Shown here: positions 51,289 through 62,390 of the stretch, piece after piece
Layout: the number at the start of each line of letters is the position of its first letter
How positions within the stretch are numbered: the first letter of the stretch is position 1
Origin: Channallabes apus
Taxonomy: Eukaryota; Chordata; Actinopteri; Siluriformes; Clariidae
Assembly: GCA_030522415.1 (NCBI GenBank)
Contig: CM060131.1
Span: 8,478,703-8,542,702, forward strand
Reading direction: 5' to 3'
DNA: 64,000 nucleotides
The notes under the pieces: model-generated
The model's input: the letters and a program-made list of their open reading frames with translations, nothing else
Database searches by the model: none
Told to the model about the DNA's origin: nothing
Position numbers and translations under genes: made by a program

Positions 51289-51974
51289 TCTCTGGCGTCT
51301 GTGTGTGAATTAGGATCTCCTGCGCAAAACGAGCTGCCAGTGCCAGCTATGCAAACACCTTCAAGCCACTGAGGGAAGGAGCTTCTCATCAGGACTGTGA
51401 GTCTTTCTCAAATGCCAAGTTATTTTATTCACTGACTAAGGACCTCGTATTCTTCATCCCAGTGTATAAAATGATGCATGATGTGTGCAGGTCTTCTAAC
51501 ATTAGGAATCCAAGTGCGTTGGAGGAAATGTGAAAAGGCAGATGTTTTAAATCATAGAGAGAGAGATACAGGGAGAGAGGAGCTGTTTTCACGTAATTAC
51601 TGTTTAAGGTTGCAGCAGAGATAGAAGCAGCTGCACCAGTATGATCTGAAGGAGAAAAGTATTGAGGCAATGATCAGCGTGATGTGCACAGATGGGATAT
51701 TTATGTGTGATTTTCATTTTTTAACACACACACGCACACACACACACACATAATCCTCATTCCTCCCCTTTTTTTTTATTTCTTATAGCTGTGCTTGCAT
51801 TTCAATGCTTTTAATTAAAACATTGCGTAATCATAATAATGTACAACGTTCACCTCCAGACACTGTTATGAGGACTGAATGTACATTGAAAGTACTGCAA
51901 TAACCATCTATTATAGTCATGTCATTATTGCATATGATTTAGGTTGCTTATTTGAATAGATGACCCATGCTGTT
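50936..51974. other. Non-coding DNA with microsatellites
   Basis: TG runs near 51072, CT and CA runs near 51250-51290 and a CA run near 51725-51750. No coding region is recognised. Confidence 0.5.
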
Positions 51975-51991
51975 GTGTGTGTGTGTGTGTG

Positions 51992-52026
<35 letters not shown>

Positions 52027-52310
52027 AATATATATGTTTTAATGGGGACAGGGTGTTCCTATAGGAATATCTAACAGTTTTGACCTTGTGGGGACATTTG
52101 TAGGGTCCCCGAAAGAAAGCATCTTTCTACTTTTTTCTTAATTTATTTATTTAAAATGATTTATTTTCTTTCACAGATTTTTTTTTTTACCTTTTGTTAC
52201 CAAGATTAGGGATAGATTTTAGTGTAGGCATTACAGCTGCGTTAAGATATTTGTCAATGGTAGGTCCTCGTAAGGTAAGACAAACGTGTGTGTGTGTGTG
52301 TGTGTGAGTG
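51975..52310 (+). repeat. GTCCCC-type repeat between TG microsatellites
   Basis: TTTTGACCTTGTGGGGACAT and GGTCCTCGTAAGGTAAGACA, enclosed by (TG)n runs, share the GACCTTGTGGGGACATTT motif with 54605 and with the tandem array at 56840-57715. Confidence 0.6.
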
Positions 52311-52923
52311 AGAGAAAGAGAGAGAGAACTATAAAGTAGCACTAGTTTTGAGTCTGTACAATCTGTCCATAAATAACACTTCTTAGGACGCTGTTCCAGT
52401 GACCAGATGGATGTGAGATCTAATCCCACTGACTGTCCTCACCTCAGTTTTGTGCTTATTTGCATTCTGAATCCTTGTTGTAATGACTAAATGAATAATT
52501 CAGTAAATTAAAGGACACTATGTAATGTTCTGTGTGGTTGATCAACTGTGTCCCCAGAGTACCAATACATTGTAATGAAGGTGGCTGATTAATAATAATT
52601 AGATTTTTGCATTACTTGCATTTTAATTGTGCTCTTGATGTATTTATTTTTAATCAAATACCGAGTAAGAACATTATATATGAAATCACTATTTAAAAAA
52701 AAACTTGATTCATTCATTCATTCATTTTCTATACATTGTTCTCTTTGTTAGTTTAATAAGACAGCTTTCTGACATCATTATGATCAGGACTACCAGAGCT
52801 TAGGTTTGACTATTATACTTTTTCCTGTTATTTACAGTTATTACCTTATTTGGGAAGCATAACAAAATTTTAATACTTAAATTTGGCACAAACAGCAGAC
52901 AATGAGAGAAAGAGCGAAATGTA
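52311..52923. other. Non-coding DNA
   Basis: Nothing recognised; a short ATTC run lies near 52710. Confidence 0.5.
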
Positions 52924-54515
52924 TCCTGATTTCTTATTCATTTGCATGTTTGTCACACTTAAATGTTTCTGCTCATCAAAAACCATTAACTATTAGTCAA
53001 AGATAACATAATTGAACACAAAATGCAGTTTTTAAATGAAGGTTTACATTATTAAGGGAGAAAAAAAACTCTAAATCTACATGGCCCTGTGTGAAAAAGT
53101 GATTGCCCCCCTTGTTAAAAAATAACTGAACTGTGGTTTATCACACCTGAGTTCAATTTCTGTAGTCACCCCCAGGCCTGATTACTGCCACACCTGTTTC
53201 AATCAAGAAATCACTTAAATAGGAGCTACCTGACACAGAGAAGTAGACCAAAAGCACCTCAAAAGCTAGACATCATGCCAAGATCCAAAGAAATTCAGGA
53301 ACAAATGAGAACAAAAGTAATTGAGATCTATCAGTCTGGTAAAGGTTATAAAGCCATTTCTAAAGCTTTGGGACTCCAGCGAACCACAGTGAGAGCCATT
53401 ATCCACAAATGGCAAAAACATGGAACAGTGGTGAACCTTCCCAGGAGTGGCCGGCCGACCAAAATTACCCCAAGAGCGCAGAGACAACTCATCCGAGAGG
53501 CCACAAAAGACCCCAGGACAACATCTAAAGAACTGCAGGCCTCACTTGCCTCAATTAAGGTCAGAGTTCACGACTCCACCATAAGAAAGAGACTGGGCAA
53601 AAATGGCCTGCATGGCAGATTTCCAAGGCGCAAACCACTTTTAAGCAAAAAGAACATTAAGGCTCGTCTCAATTTTGCTAAAAAACATCTCAATGATTGC
53701 CAAGACTTTTGGGAAAATACCTTGTGGACCGACGAGACAAAAGTTTAACTTTTTGGAAGGTGTGTGTCCCGTTACATCTGGTGTAAAAGTAACACAGCAT
53801 TTCAGAAAAAGAACATCATACCAACAGTAAAATATGGTGGTGGTAGTGTGATGGTCTGGGGTTGTTTTGCTGCTTCAGGACCTGGAAGGCTTGCTGTGAT
53901 AGATGGAACCATGAATTCTACTGTCTACCAAAAAATCCTGAAGGAGAATGTCCGGCCATCTGTTCGTCAACTCAAGCTGAAGCGATCTTGGGTGCTGCAG
54001 CAGGACAATGACCCAAAACACACCAGCAAATCCACCTCTGAATGGCTGAAGAAAAACAAAATGAAGACTTTGGAGTGGCCTAGTCAAAGTCCTGACCTGA
54101 ATCCTATTGAGATGTTGTGGCATGACCTTGAAAAGGCGGTTCATGTTAGAAAACCCTCAAATAAAGCTGAATTACAACAATTCTGCAAAGATGAGTGGGC
54201 CAAAATTCCTCCAGAGCGCTGTAAAAGACTTGTTGCAAGTTATCGCAAACGCTTGATTGCAGTTATTGCTGCTAAGGGTGGCCCAACCAGTTATTAGGTT
54301 CAGGGGGCAATTACTTTTTCACACAGGGCCATGTAGGTTTGGATTTTTTTTCTCCCTAAATAATAAAACCCCTCATTTAAAAACTGCATTTTGTGTTTAC
54401 TTGTGTTATCTTTGACTAATAGTTAAATGTGTTTGATGATCAGAAACATTTTGTGTGGCAAACATGCAAAAGAATAAGAAATCAGGAGGGGGGCAAATAG
54501 TTTTTCACACCACTG
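52924..54515 (+). mobile_element. Tc1-like transposon, second good copy of the CAGTGGTGTGAAAAAC family
   Basis: The right end ...TTTTTCACACCACTG is followed by TA. The left terminal stretch of about 30 bp is missing, the copy starting at CCTGATTTCTTATTC. The body is collinear with the host element at 22874-26052. Confidence 0.9.
53275..54297 (+). pseudogene. Tc1-like transposase, full length except one stop codon
   Basis: Cut-and-paste transposase of 340 codons starting MPRSKEIQEQM and ending AKGGPTSY-stop. The bipartite helix-turn-helix DNA-binding region and the DDE blocks ([34 protein letters not shown]) are all in one frame. The only interruption is TAA at 53746-53748, immediately after the first catalytic block, at a position that is a Glu codon in the sister copy. 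Reading continues in the same frame after it. Confidence 0.92.
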
Positions 54516-54655
54516 TATGTATGTGTGTGTGTGTGTGTGTGTGTGTTTGTACAGGTGACGTGTAATTATAACTTTGTGAGGACCGAGTGTCCCCACTACT
54601 ATAGGGATTTCTGACCTTGTGGGGACATTTAGCTTGCCCATACACGTTTTATGTT
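54516..54655 (+). repeat. TG microsatellite plus GTCCCC repeat unit
   Basis: (TG)n then TTTGTGAGGACCGAGTGTCC and CTTGTGGGGACATTTAGC, one unit of the repeat that is tandem at 56840-57715. Confidence 0.65.
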
Positions 54656-55403
54656 TATATTTCGTTTATGATGATGTTTTAGAATGCTGTGGAACATCAG
54701 TGAAGCTCCTTTTAGCACTAGACAGTTTTCAGAGAGATGTGGGAAAATGCATTGTCAGACAGCAGAACATGAAAAAGACTTATGTTTAAGGGAGTGAGTC
54801 TTGCAATGGCCTGTGTGGGACGAAAGGTTTTAAACATTTACGTTTATTGATCTAATAGAAGCGCTTATCCAAAGTGGGTCACAGAATTCACTTGCATTGT
54901 AGAAGTGTTAAATGAGCTGTCAAAGCTAGAAATGCTGCAAAAACAGAAAACAAGTGCACATAAGACACACAGTGGTTACCTGACTGCTATTCAATAATTT
55001 GTACGTACAGTACACTTAGTTGAATCTACTTTAAACAATTGTTGTGGAACCTGCAAAGCTGTCAGACACGAGAATTAAAAAGTGATTCCAGAGTTGATGT
55101 TAAATCTCCCCTGTAGTTGGCTATGGCTTTTTTCGAGTTTGAAGCAGAAGCTGATGTGCAAATTCCCAGATAACTCAGCAGTAACTCACTCAGAGCTTTA
55201 ATAACTCAGAGCTTTAATAACTGAAATAAAACAAAATGCTAATCTTTTGTAAACTAATTGTGTTAATGCTTTGGCTAAATAACATTAAGAAATCAGCATT
55301 GCTGTTGAGTAACTTTATACCACTCTTTTTGCAAAAAAGCAAACAGCTCATCTTGCCTAATGGCTTGTGACCATCCATTTTCCTCTTGATCATTCATTCA
55401 TTT
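54656..55403. other. Non-coding DNA
   Basis: A L2-tail-like GCGCTTATCCAAAGTGGGTC lies near 54860. Nothing else is seen. Confidence 0.45.
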
Positions 55404-55758
55404 TCTATACCACTTAATCCTGTGTTCAGGGTCGTGGGGGACCTGGAGCCTATCCCAGGAGACTTCGGGCACTAGGCGGGGTACACCCTGGACAGGGTGC
55501 CAATCCATCGCAGGGCACACACACATAAACACACTCACACACCCAATCACACACTACGGGCAATTTGGCCAATTAACCTAACCTGCATGTCTTTGGACTG
55601 TGGGAGGAAACCGGAGTACCCGGAGGAAACCCACCAAGCACGGGGAGAACATGCAAACTCCATGCACACAGAGACGGGAATCGAGCCTGGCCGGGGAATC
55701 GAACCCAGACCCTGGATGTGCAAGGCGACAGTGCTAAACACTACACCACCGCGCCGCC
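55404..55758 (-). repeat. DANA/mermaid-like SINE, near full length
   Basis: Minus-strand head with A and B boxes near 55690-55757, body and tail as at 13008, and a flanking CATTCATTCATTTTC run at its 3' end. Confidence 0.88.
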
Positions 55759-56369
55759 TCTCTTGATCACATTCCAGAAATTTTATTATTGGAAATTGAC
55801 AAAAATACGTGGACAGTCGTATAAGCATTTCATTGAATTTAATTTGTTTTAGAGGAATGTCAATAAAAAACAGCATGTTTTTTAGTGGTGTAATGGTTAG
55901 CACTGTGGCCTCATTACCCCTAGGATGGTCAATTCCCACCTACTGTAAGTATGTATGTCTGTCCAGCTAGATTTTGTCACAGTGTTACACAAAACTACCT
56001 GGACAGAATTTAATACAAATCTGCAGTACTTACAGTAAATATCTGCTGAAAGTTTAACCTGCACCAGAAGGGAAATCAAAATGCTAAGTGATGAATAATT
56101 ATGTTCCTGATTTAATAATCTACTATAAAATCAAATAAACTACTAATGAGCTACTTACTCATTAACAAGCACTTTCACCAATAGATATTAATTAGAAGAG
56201 CTAAACTGAAAATGTTTTACTGGTAAAGTGAATTTCATCAACCGGTATTTTAGAGAAATAAATCTAAGGTTAGGTAGGAATGTACTGCTACAGTATGTTG
56301 ATAGAGTTTCTGTTTGTGCAGGAACTCCATTACCGTAGCAGAATCCATCGCATTAATTTTGTGCGTGTG
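55759..56369. other. Non-coding DNA with SINE head fragment
   Basis: TAGTGGTGTAATGGTTAGCA (about 55874) is a tRNA-like A-box head without a body. The rest is AT-rich and unassigned. Confidence 0.5.
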
Positions 56370-56566
56370 ATTAGTGCAGACAGGTGGAGACGGACAGTGT
56401 TGTGGCAACGAGGTGCAGCGGACAGCGCATGCGCGGCGCTCTGTAGCCGTTACGCACCACAGGCGAGCGGAGCAGAGCAGAGCCGCTCACGCGCTCGAAG
56501 GAGAGCCTCATTGCTGATCTGTTATTTCCGGCTTTCTGAGCATCCAGGACAAGCGGCACGCGCGAG
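56370..56566 (+). promoter_or_regulatory. CpG-rich promoter and putative untranslated first exon of an unknown gene
   Basis: A local GC- and CpG-rich patch in AT-rich DNA. It contains a perfect palindrome GCGCATGCGC (56425-56434), the NRF1 consensus core, and TTTCCGGC (about 56525), an ETS-type site. It ends CGCGAG|GTAGAT (donor GT at 56567). No convincing coding start lies before the donor, so the exon is probably 5' UTR with coding exons beyond 64 kb. The gene is not identified. Confidence 0.55.
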
Positions 56567-56839
56567 GTAGATTTTATAAGTGGAACCGTATCGGCTCTAA
56601 TCGAGTGTGTGTTGTGTGTGTGTGTGTGTGTGCTGATGGGCTTGGTTTTGGTCCAGTCAGTCGTAGATGTTGTAGATTATACTTCACTAAAGTAGCAAAA
56701 TGCATTTGCGGCAAGTTTTAAATTCTATGTCTGTATAAATCGTTATACATTTAAAAAAAAATAAAGTTTTTAAATGATGTAATGATGGTTGATGACCTGA
56801 GAGAGTCTGGACGGCTCACATGCATCATGATTCTGGCAA

Positions 56840-57127
56840 TGCTAATCTGTTGCAGTGCTTTGTGTGTGGGTGTGTGCGCGCGCGCGCAGTTAGAGTGTGT
56901 GTAGTTGCAGTTATTAACACTTTGTAAGGACCCAGTGTCCCCACTATTATTAGGGTATTTGTGAGTTTGCCTGGTCCCCGTGCTTGTGTATGTGTGTGTG
57001 TGTGTGTGTGTGTACAGTTACAGTGTATGTGTGTGTATTTATGTGTGTGAGAGTTCAGTTACAGAGTGTGTAGTTGTAGGTTATTATAACTTTGTAATGG
57101 CTGTGTGTGTGTATTTGTGTTTATGTG

Positions 57128-57168
<41 letters not shown>

Positions 57169-57715
57169 ACCATTGCAGGGTGTGTAGTTGTGGGTTATTA
57201 CATATTGTCTGGTCCCCGTGCTTGTGTTTGCATGTGTTGGGTGTGCAGTTATAGTGTGTGTAGTGTGTGACCCAGTGTCCTCACTATCATAGGAGTATTT
57301 GTGAGTTTTGACCTTATTGGGGAATTTGGCTGGTGCCCATCCTTGTGTTTGTATATGCGTGTGTGTGCATGCAATTACAGTGTGTGTAGTTACAATGTGT
57401 GTAGTTGTAGGTTATTACTACTTTGTAAGGGCCAAGCGTCCCCACTTATATAGGGGTATTGTACTGTAAGTGTTGATCTTATGGGGGCATTTGGCTGGAC
57501 CCCGTGCTTGTGTGGTGTATGTGTGTGTGTTTTGTGTGTGCAGTTACAGTGTGTGTAGTTGCAGTTTATTACTGCTTTGTAAGGACTCAGTGTCCTCATT
57601 TATATAGGAGTATAAGTGAGTTGTAGACTGAGTGTATTATACAGATATCTCTGAGTTTTGACCTTATGGGGACATTTGGCTGGTCGTCGTGCTTTCCATG
57701 TGCGTTTAGGAATAT
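56840..57715 (+). repeat. Complex tandem repeat (units of roughly 130-180 bp)
   Basis: Repeated blocks of TGTGTGTAGTTGCAGTTATT, CTTTGTAAGGACCCAGTGTC, TTGACCTTATGGGGACATTT and GGCTGGTCCCCGTGCTTGTG separated by TG runs, about five imperfect copies. It lies about 300 bp inside the putative first intron. Confidence 0.85.
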
Positions 57716-59245
57716 AAATATATTGGTCATGAAAATAATCAAGCTACAGTGACCCCTCTACAGGGATTGATTGTTTTTGTTCCTATGTATCCAGAACCAA
57801 CTTTTTGTCTTTGTCTCAAACACAACAGATTAAATCTTAAAAAGATTTAGTAGAAAACCTATCCTAACCCTGATTTCATTTTTTGTTACTTAATGTATGA
57901 ACGGCTTGCTTTGTTTGAAGCTGTGCAGTATCTCTGTGCATGCCCCATCAATCCAGACACATTAGTTTAAAAAAGACATCCGTTATTGTGTTTATCAGAT
58001 GCCACACAAAGGAATCATTCGATAGATTAATTTGAATTAAGAGCTTTTCCTGTACTCCCATCTTTGTATTGTTACATCCAAAGTAGCTAATCCAGCTGTA
58101 CATGAAACATGGGAAAGTGAATGAATATTTTAGGTGTTTATTATAGCTGGTTCTCAAAAGCACAACTCTGCATTATAACATTGTCGTGATCAGGTATGTA
58201 TCAGGTGTGTACGGTCAGTGCATGCTGCTGAAATGACCTTTGATCTCTCTATGATGGCTTTTATTACAGAATAAGAGAGAACACTCCCTGCTAGTGTTCT
58301 TGTTGTTGTTGGTTGACATTATAGCATGCAAGAGCAGAAAAAAATACTGTTCACATTTTTTAAGCTTCTAAATGATATTTACCTTTTATTACAGTTAATA
58401 ATACTTTCATGATGCAGTAAATACATTGACATACGTTTGTACAGTACATACATAATACTACAATTATTGTGCTGAATATTAGAACATGTTTTATCTAAAG
58501 CCCAATTGTTTCACACAGAACTAGGCCCAGAGTGTGTTTTTGCTTTCACAGTTGATGGCTATACCTGTCGCTCAGTTATATTAGTTGTTTAGAGGATTTG
58601 TCTGATCTCTGGACCTCAACAAGGATTGAGATTGTTTGCACTGCGGATGGCCAGGAGCAAAGACGCTTGACTTCACTTTTACCTGATGTAATGTCCCATT
58701 AGGTAATGAGGTGTACGAATTGTCTAGTTTCATTTAAAGCGTTCACTAAATCTATGGCTGAGAACTCCTGTATTATGTTATTATGTTTTATTATATTTAG
58801 ATTATTAACCTTATTTCTAGACAAAATCAGCTCAGAGTTTGGCTGCACAGGGTAACTGAACTAATACAGAACTAATACAGTACATCCAATTTTATGCTAA
58901 AAACATCTACACTAGTTCTTTGCATAGTTAACAGTTTTTAGCTTTTTACAATGCTTCCCATTTTTTTTTCTAACAGGGAAATAGTCTGTTTTATGGTTCT
59001 GCATTAACTGTATACTCAAAGATATGAGGACAGTACATGAACTTCCCATTCCAGATATACTGTAGTTGTCTTTATGCTTCTGGAAAGGCTTTCCACTAGA
59101 CCCCCCCCCCCCCCCCCAAAAAAAAAAAAACTTCATAGTTTTGTCTACAATGTAGTTTTGTCTATAAGACTTTCTATGTTTGATATTTTTTAGATAGATA
59201 CTGTAGGGCTGCATGATTTAAATGAAAAATTATATTGCGACTATT
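57716..59245. other. Non-coding DNA with C17/A12 homopolymer
   Basis: No gene is recognised. At about 59102-59132 a run of C passes directly into a run of A. Confidence 0.5.
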
Positions 59246-59462
59246 GTTAGCACTGTCGCCTTGCACCTCCAGGGTCCGGGTTCGATTCCCGTCTCTGTGT
59301 GCATGGAGTTTTCATGTTCTCCCCGTGGGTTGGTGGGTTTCCTCCGTGTACTCCGGTTTCCTCCCACAGTCCAAAGACATGCAGGTTAGGCTAATTGGCG
59401 TTCCTAAATTGCCTGTAGTGTGTGATTGGGTGTGTGAGTGTGAGTGTGTGTGTGAGTGTGTG
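59246..59462 (+). repeat. DANA/mermaid-like SINE, 5'-truncated with internal loss
   Basis: Begins in the head (GTTAGCACTGTCGCCTTGC), keeps the B box GGGTTCGATTCCC and body, and stops in the TG run. Confidence 0.8.
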
Positions 59463-59824
59463 TACAGTGGTTACAAAATCGGAGCGTCGTATGTAACGTC
59501 GCCGCCGCATTACGGGATGTGCATTTGCTGTGCATTTGCTGGCTTTTACCACTGAGTGGCGCTATTTAACTACAGACTGACGCCTCATGCCTTAGTTCAT
59601 TCTCTGCCTCAATAATACACGTAATAGCCGATAACATCAAGTGAAACACTGTAGTTGACCGAATTCATAATCACAGTACTATAATTACAGTACAAATGTA
59701 GAATTTAAATTAAATCAAATCTTATTAAGATCAAATTTAAGCACAATAAATATTAACACAGTGAGCCTTTAGATTTTATCACGTGTAATTAGAAAAGAAG
59801 TGTGTAGGGTTTTATTTAAATATA
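59463..59824. other. AT-rich non-coding DNA
   Basis: Nothing recognised. Confidence 0.5.
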
Positions 59825-60050
59825 AATTTCTAAACCAATAAGATCAAATAACACCAAGTTATTATTATAACAGGCTTACTTCGTCACTTATCAAAGACGT
59901 ACACTTGCTTTCAAAGAAGTCGAGTGACTTATTAACGTCTCTGGTGTGCATTGTCTCTAAGTGGCCGCTTGGTGTAGCGGTTAGAACACTCGGCCAGTGA
60001 TCTGCAAAGCGCCGGTTCGACTCCCGAGTGATGTTTTAAAATTGTTTTAT
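59825..60050 (+). repeat. Repeat unit with internal tRNA-like sequence, + copy
   Basis: ATAACAGGCTTACTTCGTCA and CTTGCTTTCAAAGAAG lead into TTGGTGTAGCGGTTAGAACA (A box) and GCCGGTTCGACTCCC (B box). The T-stem and acceptor stem do not pair well, so this is not a working tRNA gene. A related unit lies inverted at 63785-64000. Confidence 0.7.
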
Positions 60051-60784
60051 TTTAAAACTAAATAAAATGTTTTAAGTGCGCTTAAGGTAGAGTCTTATAA
60101 AGGCTATGTAGACTTATATAGTTTTATTATATATTTTTTGCACATTAATCTGAGTCCTCATCTGTTAGATCTGTTTAGTTTTTTTTTTCCTGCCGGGACA
60201 AATGCGCGGTTCCATCCCTTTCCCGCCTATTCAGGGAGCCTACGGAGTGAGCGATTAACCATAGTCGAATCGATTGGTGTGCGTCCAACTCACGTTACTC
60301 GTGTGCTATTAATGCCGGCTGGTGATAATTAACGTTAATATGATCTCGGGCTTGCTCACGATGCTCAACATCTATAAAAATAGCAAAGTATTGTGTATAG
60401 AGTGATAAAAAAAAAACTATCTAATGCATGTTAGAAAACATAATTTCCTGCATTTTTTTTCTGCTTCAGGAGTCAGTCTGTTCTGAGACAGTGAGAGTAG
60501 AGGAATGGGCAGATTCAGGACCAGGGAGGGAGCCGGAGACAGCAGAACAAAGAGATGATATTGCCAGCACCAGCACAGGGAGCACAGTTTTTAGTTTAGA
60601 TCTCATGTTTACATTTTATTGTATGTTGATGGCTTGACTGTAAACAACATAAACAATGCAATAAATTTATAAAAAATATATATATTTATTGTCCCCCCTG
60701 CTGTTAAATGAAATTTGCGTTATTTTACGTTAATGTTACGTTATTACATTATTAACGTCGACAGAATAAAGTAAAGTTTTATTT
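60051..60784. other. Unassigned DNA with possible transposon-derived exon
   Basis: A + strand frame near 60470-60640 (ESVCSETVRVEEWADSG, then DDIASTSTG) has the look of the acidic, Ser/Thr-rich N-terminal region of hAT-type transposon proteins, preceded by a pyrimidine tract and CAG. This is weak evidence. Confidence 0.35.
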
Positions 60785-60886
60785 CTGGAATTGATGCACG
60801 GGCTTCATCTTAGGCTTTTTTTTTCTTTCGGTTCTTTCGTTTCTCAGCGCCGGACTGTTGATGTCTCTTTCCAGGACCAGGCATAT
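60785..60886 (-). pseudogene. Possible hAT-type transposon protein N-terminus
   Basis: Minus strand MPGPGKRHQQSGAEKRKNRK followed by a lysine run and a stop. The SGAEKRK motif is common at the start of hAT/ZMYM-like transposon proteins. It is too short to be sure. Confidence 0.35.
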
Positions 60887-61480
60887 CGTTCAATTATTAT
60901 AATTCTTTTGGCCAAATACTGTAGGCAGCCGTAACAGAGGTGAGGGCGCGCGCGTCATCACGTGTGCTTAGCCGACTCTGCGTTCACCGTAAACTTCAAT
61001 ATAGACGTTTATATTTTTGTTTATTTGTATATGTATGTTATTAATATTATTTTTTTAGAGATTGTGTGTGTGCGTGCACGGAGAGTTTGTGTTGATAAGT
61101 GTATGTCGATAAGTTGATAAGTGTATCAGAAAGCATTAAAATGTTCATTTGAATTAAAATGACACACACACGTCTGTATAAAAAATACAGTAAAAAAGCT
61201 GTATTTTGTTTGTTTATATTTAGGATTTTTATAGTAGTAAGAGAGAGTTATAGTTTGGTCTGTATTGTAGTTCGCACCCTTGTAGAGAATAAATAAATGA
61301 ATAACACCTTCATATCCCCTCTCAAGAGTGTCATAGTCCATTGTTAGTTTTAATGATTTGGCTGAAACTAATTATCACTACATAAGTACCCTAACACCAT
61401 TGATCATGAGTCTCAGCTGAACCTAATTCTATACTTGTAACAGAAAATGTAGATGCAGATTCCAAATGTGTATTTATATA
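60887..61480. other. Non-coding DNA
   Basis: Nothing recognised beyond short TG and GATA runs near 61480-61520. Confidence 0.5.
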
Positions 61481-61566
61481 ATAGATAGATAGATATATGT
61501 GTGTGTGTGTGTGTGTGTGTAGGCTCTACGCACGGGCAAGAGAGGGCAGCGCACCCTTAAATGTCT

Positions 61567-61660
61567 GCACATGTTAATATATTCCTAAAATGTATATATT
61601 ACAAGTTGATAAACTGATCTGCGGTAGACACACACACAGACACACCTCCCTTGAGCCCTG
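61567..61660 (+). repeat. Direct repeat copy 1
   Basis: CACATGTTAATATATTCCTA and ATTACAAGTTGATAAACTGA, then CTGCGGTAG and ACACACCTCCCTTGAGCCCT. The same blocks recur in the same order at 62209-62390. Confidence 0.85.
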
Positions 61661-62208
61661 CTTCTGTCGGATTTCAGCGGTCACGGGGTGGAAAGACTTT
61701 GAAGCAGTTTATATATGAATCTAAGCTTGAACTTATCAGCATTGTAAATATATAATACTTTTCAAATAAAATCGCTATTACTTTGACCCTGAAGTTTAGT
61801 TTAGCACACAAAAAACAGAAAAGTCATTTCTGGTAAATCAACGGAATGTGTAGTTTATTTACAGTAATTCATTAAAAAAATGAATATACATTGTACAGTA
61901 CACGGTAAACACGGGAAAGATTACAAAATGAAAAAACAAACAGTGTCTACTTTATAAACAGCTTAGTATGTGCGTCGAGATGCTGAAATCCCTTGCATGT
62001 TTTTGCTTCCAAGTGGAGAGATATTTGACCGATAGCCTAGAACAAAAGATCTATAGGTGTGATCACAACCCCCTCCGACCGACCGTGCCATCAATCACTG
62101 ACCACCTCAGAAGTTCCCTCCAATGTATGGCTGCAATACTTGTTTTGCAAGTATTTTTAACACCATTCAAAGGCTTACAAGTTCCATTCAACATATAATG
62201 ATGTCTCC

Positions 62209-62390
62209 ACATGTTAATATATTCCTAAAATTTATATATTACAAGTTGATAAACTGATCTGCGGTAGCGGAAAAATCCGCTGAAAAAAAGGACAGGCTAC
62301 AGCGCACGCGCACACACACACAGACACACACACACACACACACAGACACACACACACACACACACACAGACACACCTCCCTTGAGCCCTC
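62209..62390 (+). repeat. Direct repeat copy 2, expanded by a (CA)n run
   Basis: Same blocks as 61567-61660, with GGAAAAATCCGC and a longer CA microsatellite (about 62310-62370) between CTGCGGTAG and CACCTCCCTTGAGCCC. Confidence 0.85.

Noticed and set aside
56280..56570. 96-residue protein at the CpG-rich patch
   Set aside because: The frame is Arg/Ala-rich by base composition only, and it spans the likely promoter and splice donor.
59966..60035. Functional tRNA gene
   Set aside because: A and B boxes are present but the T-stem and acceptor stem do not pair, and a related copy at 63785-63865 is equally poor.
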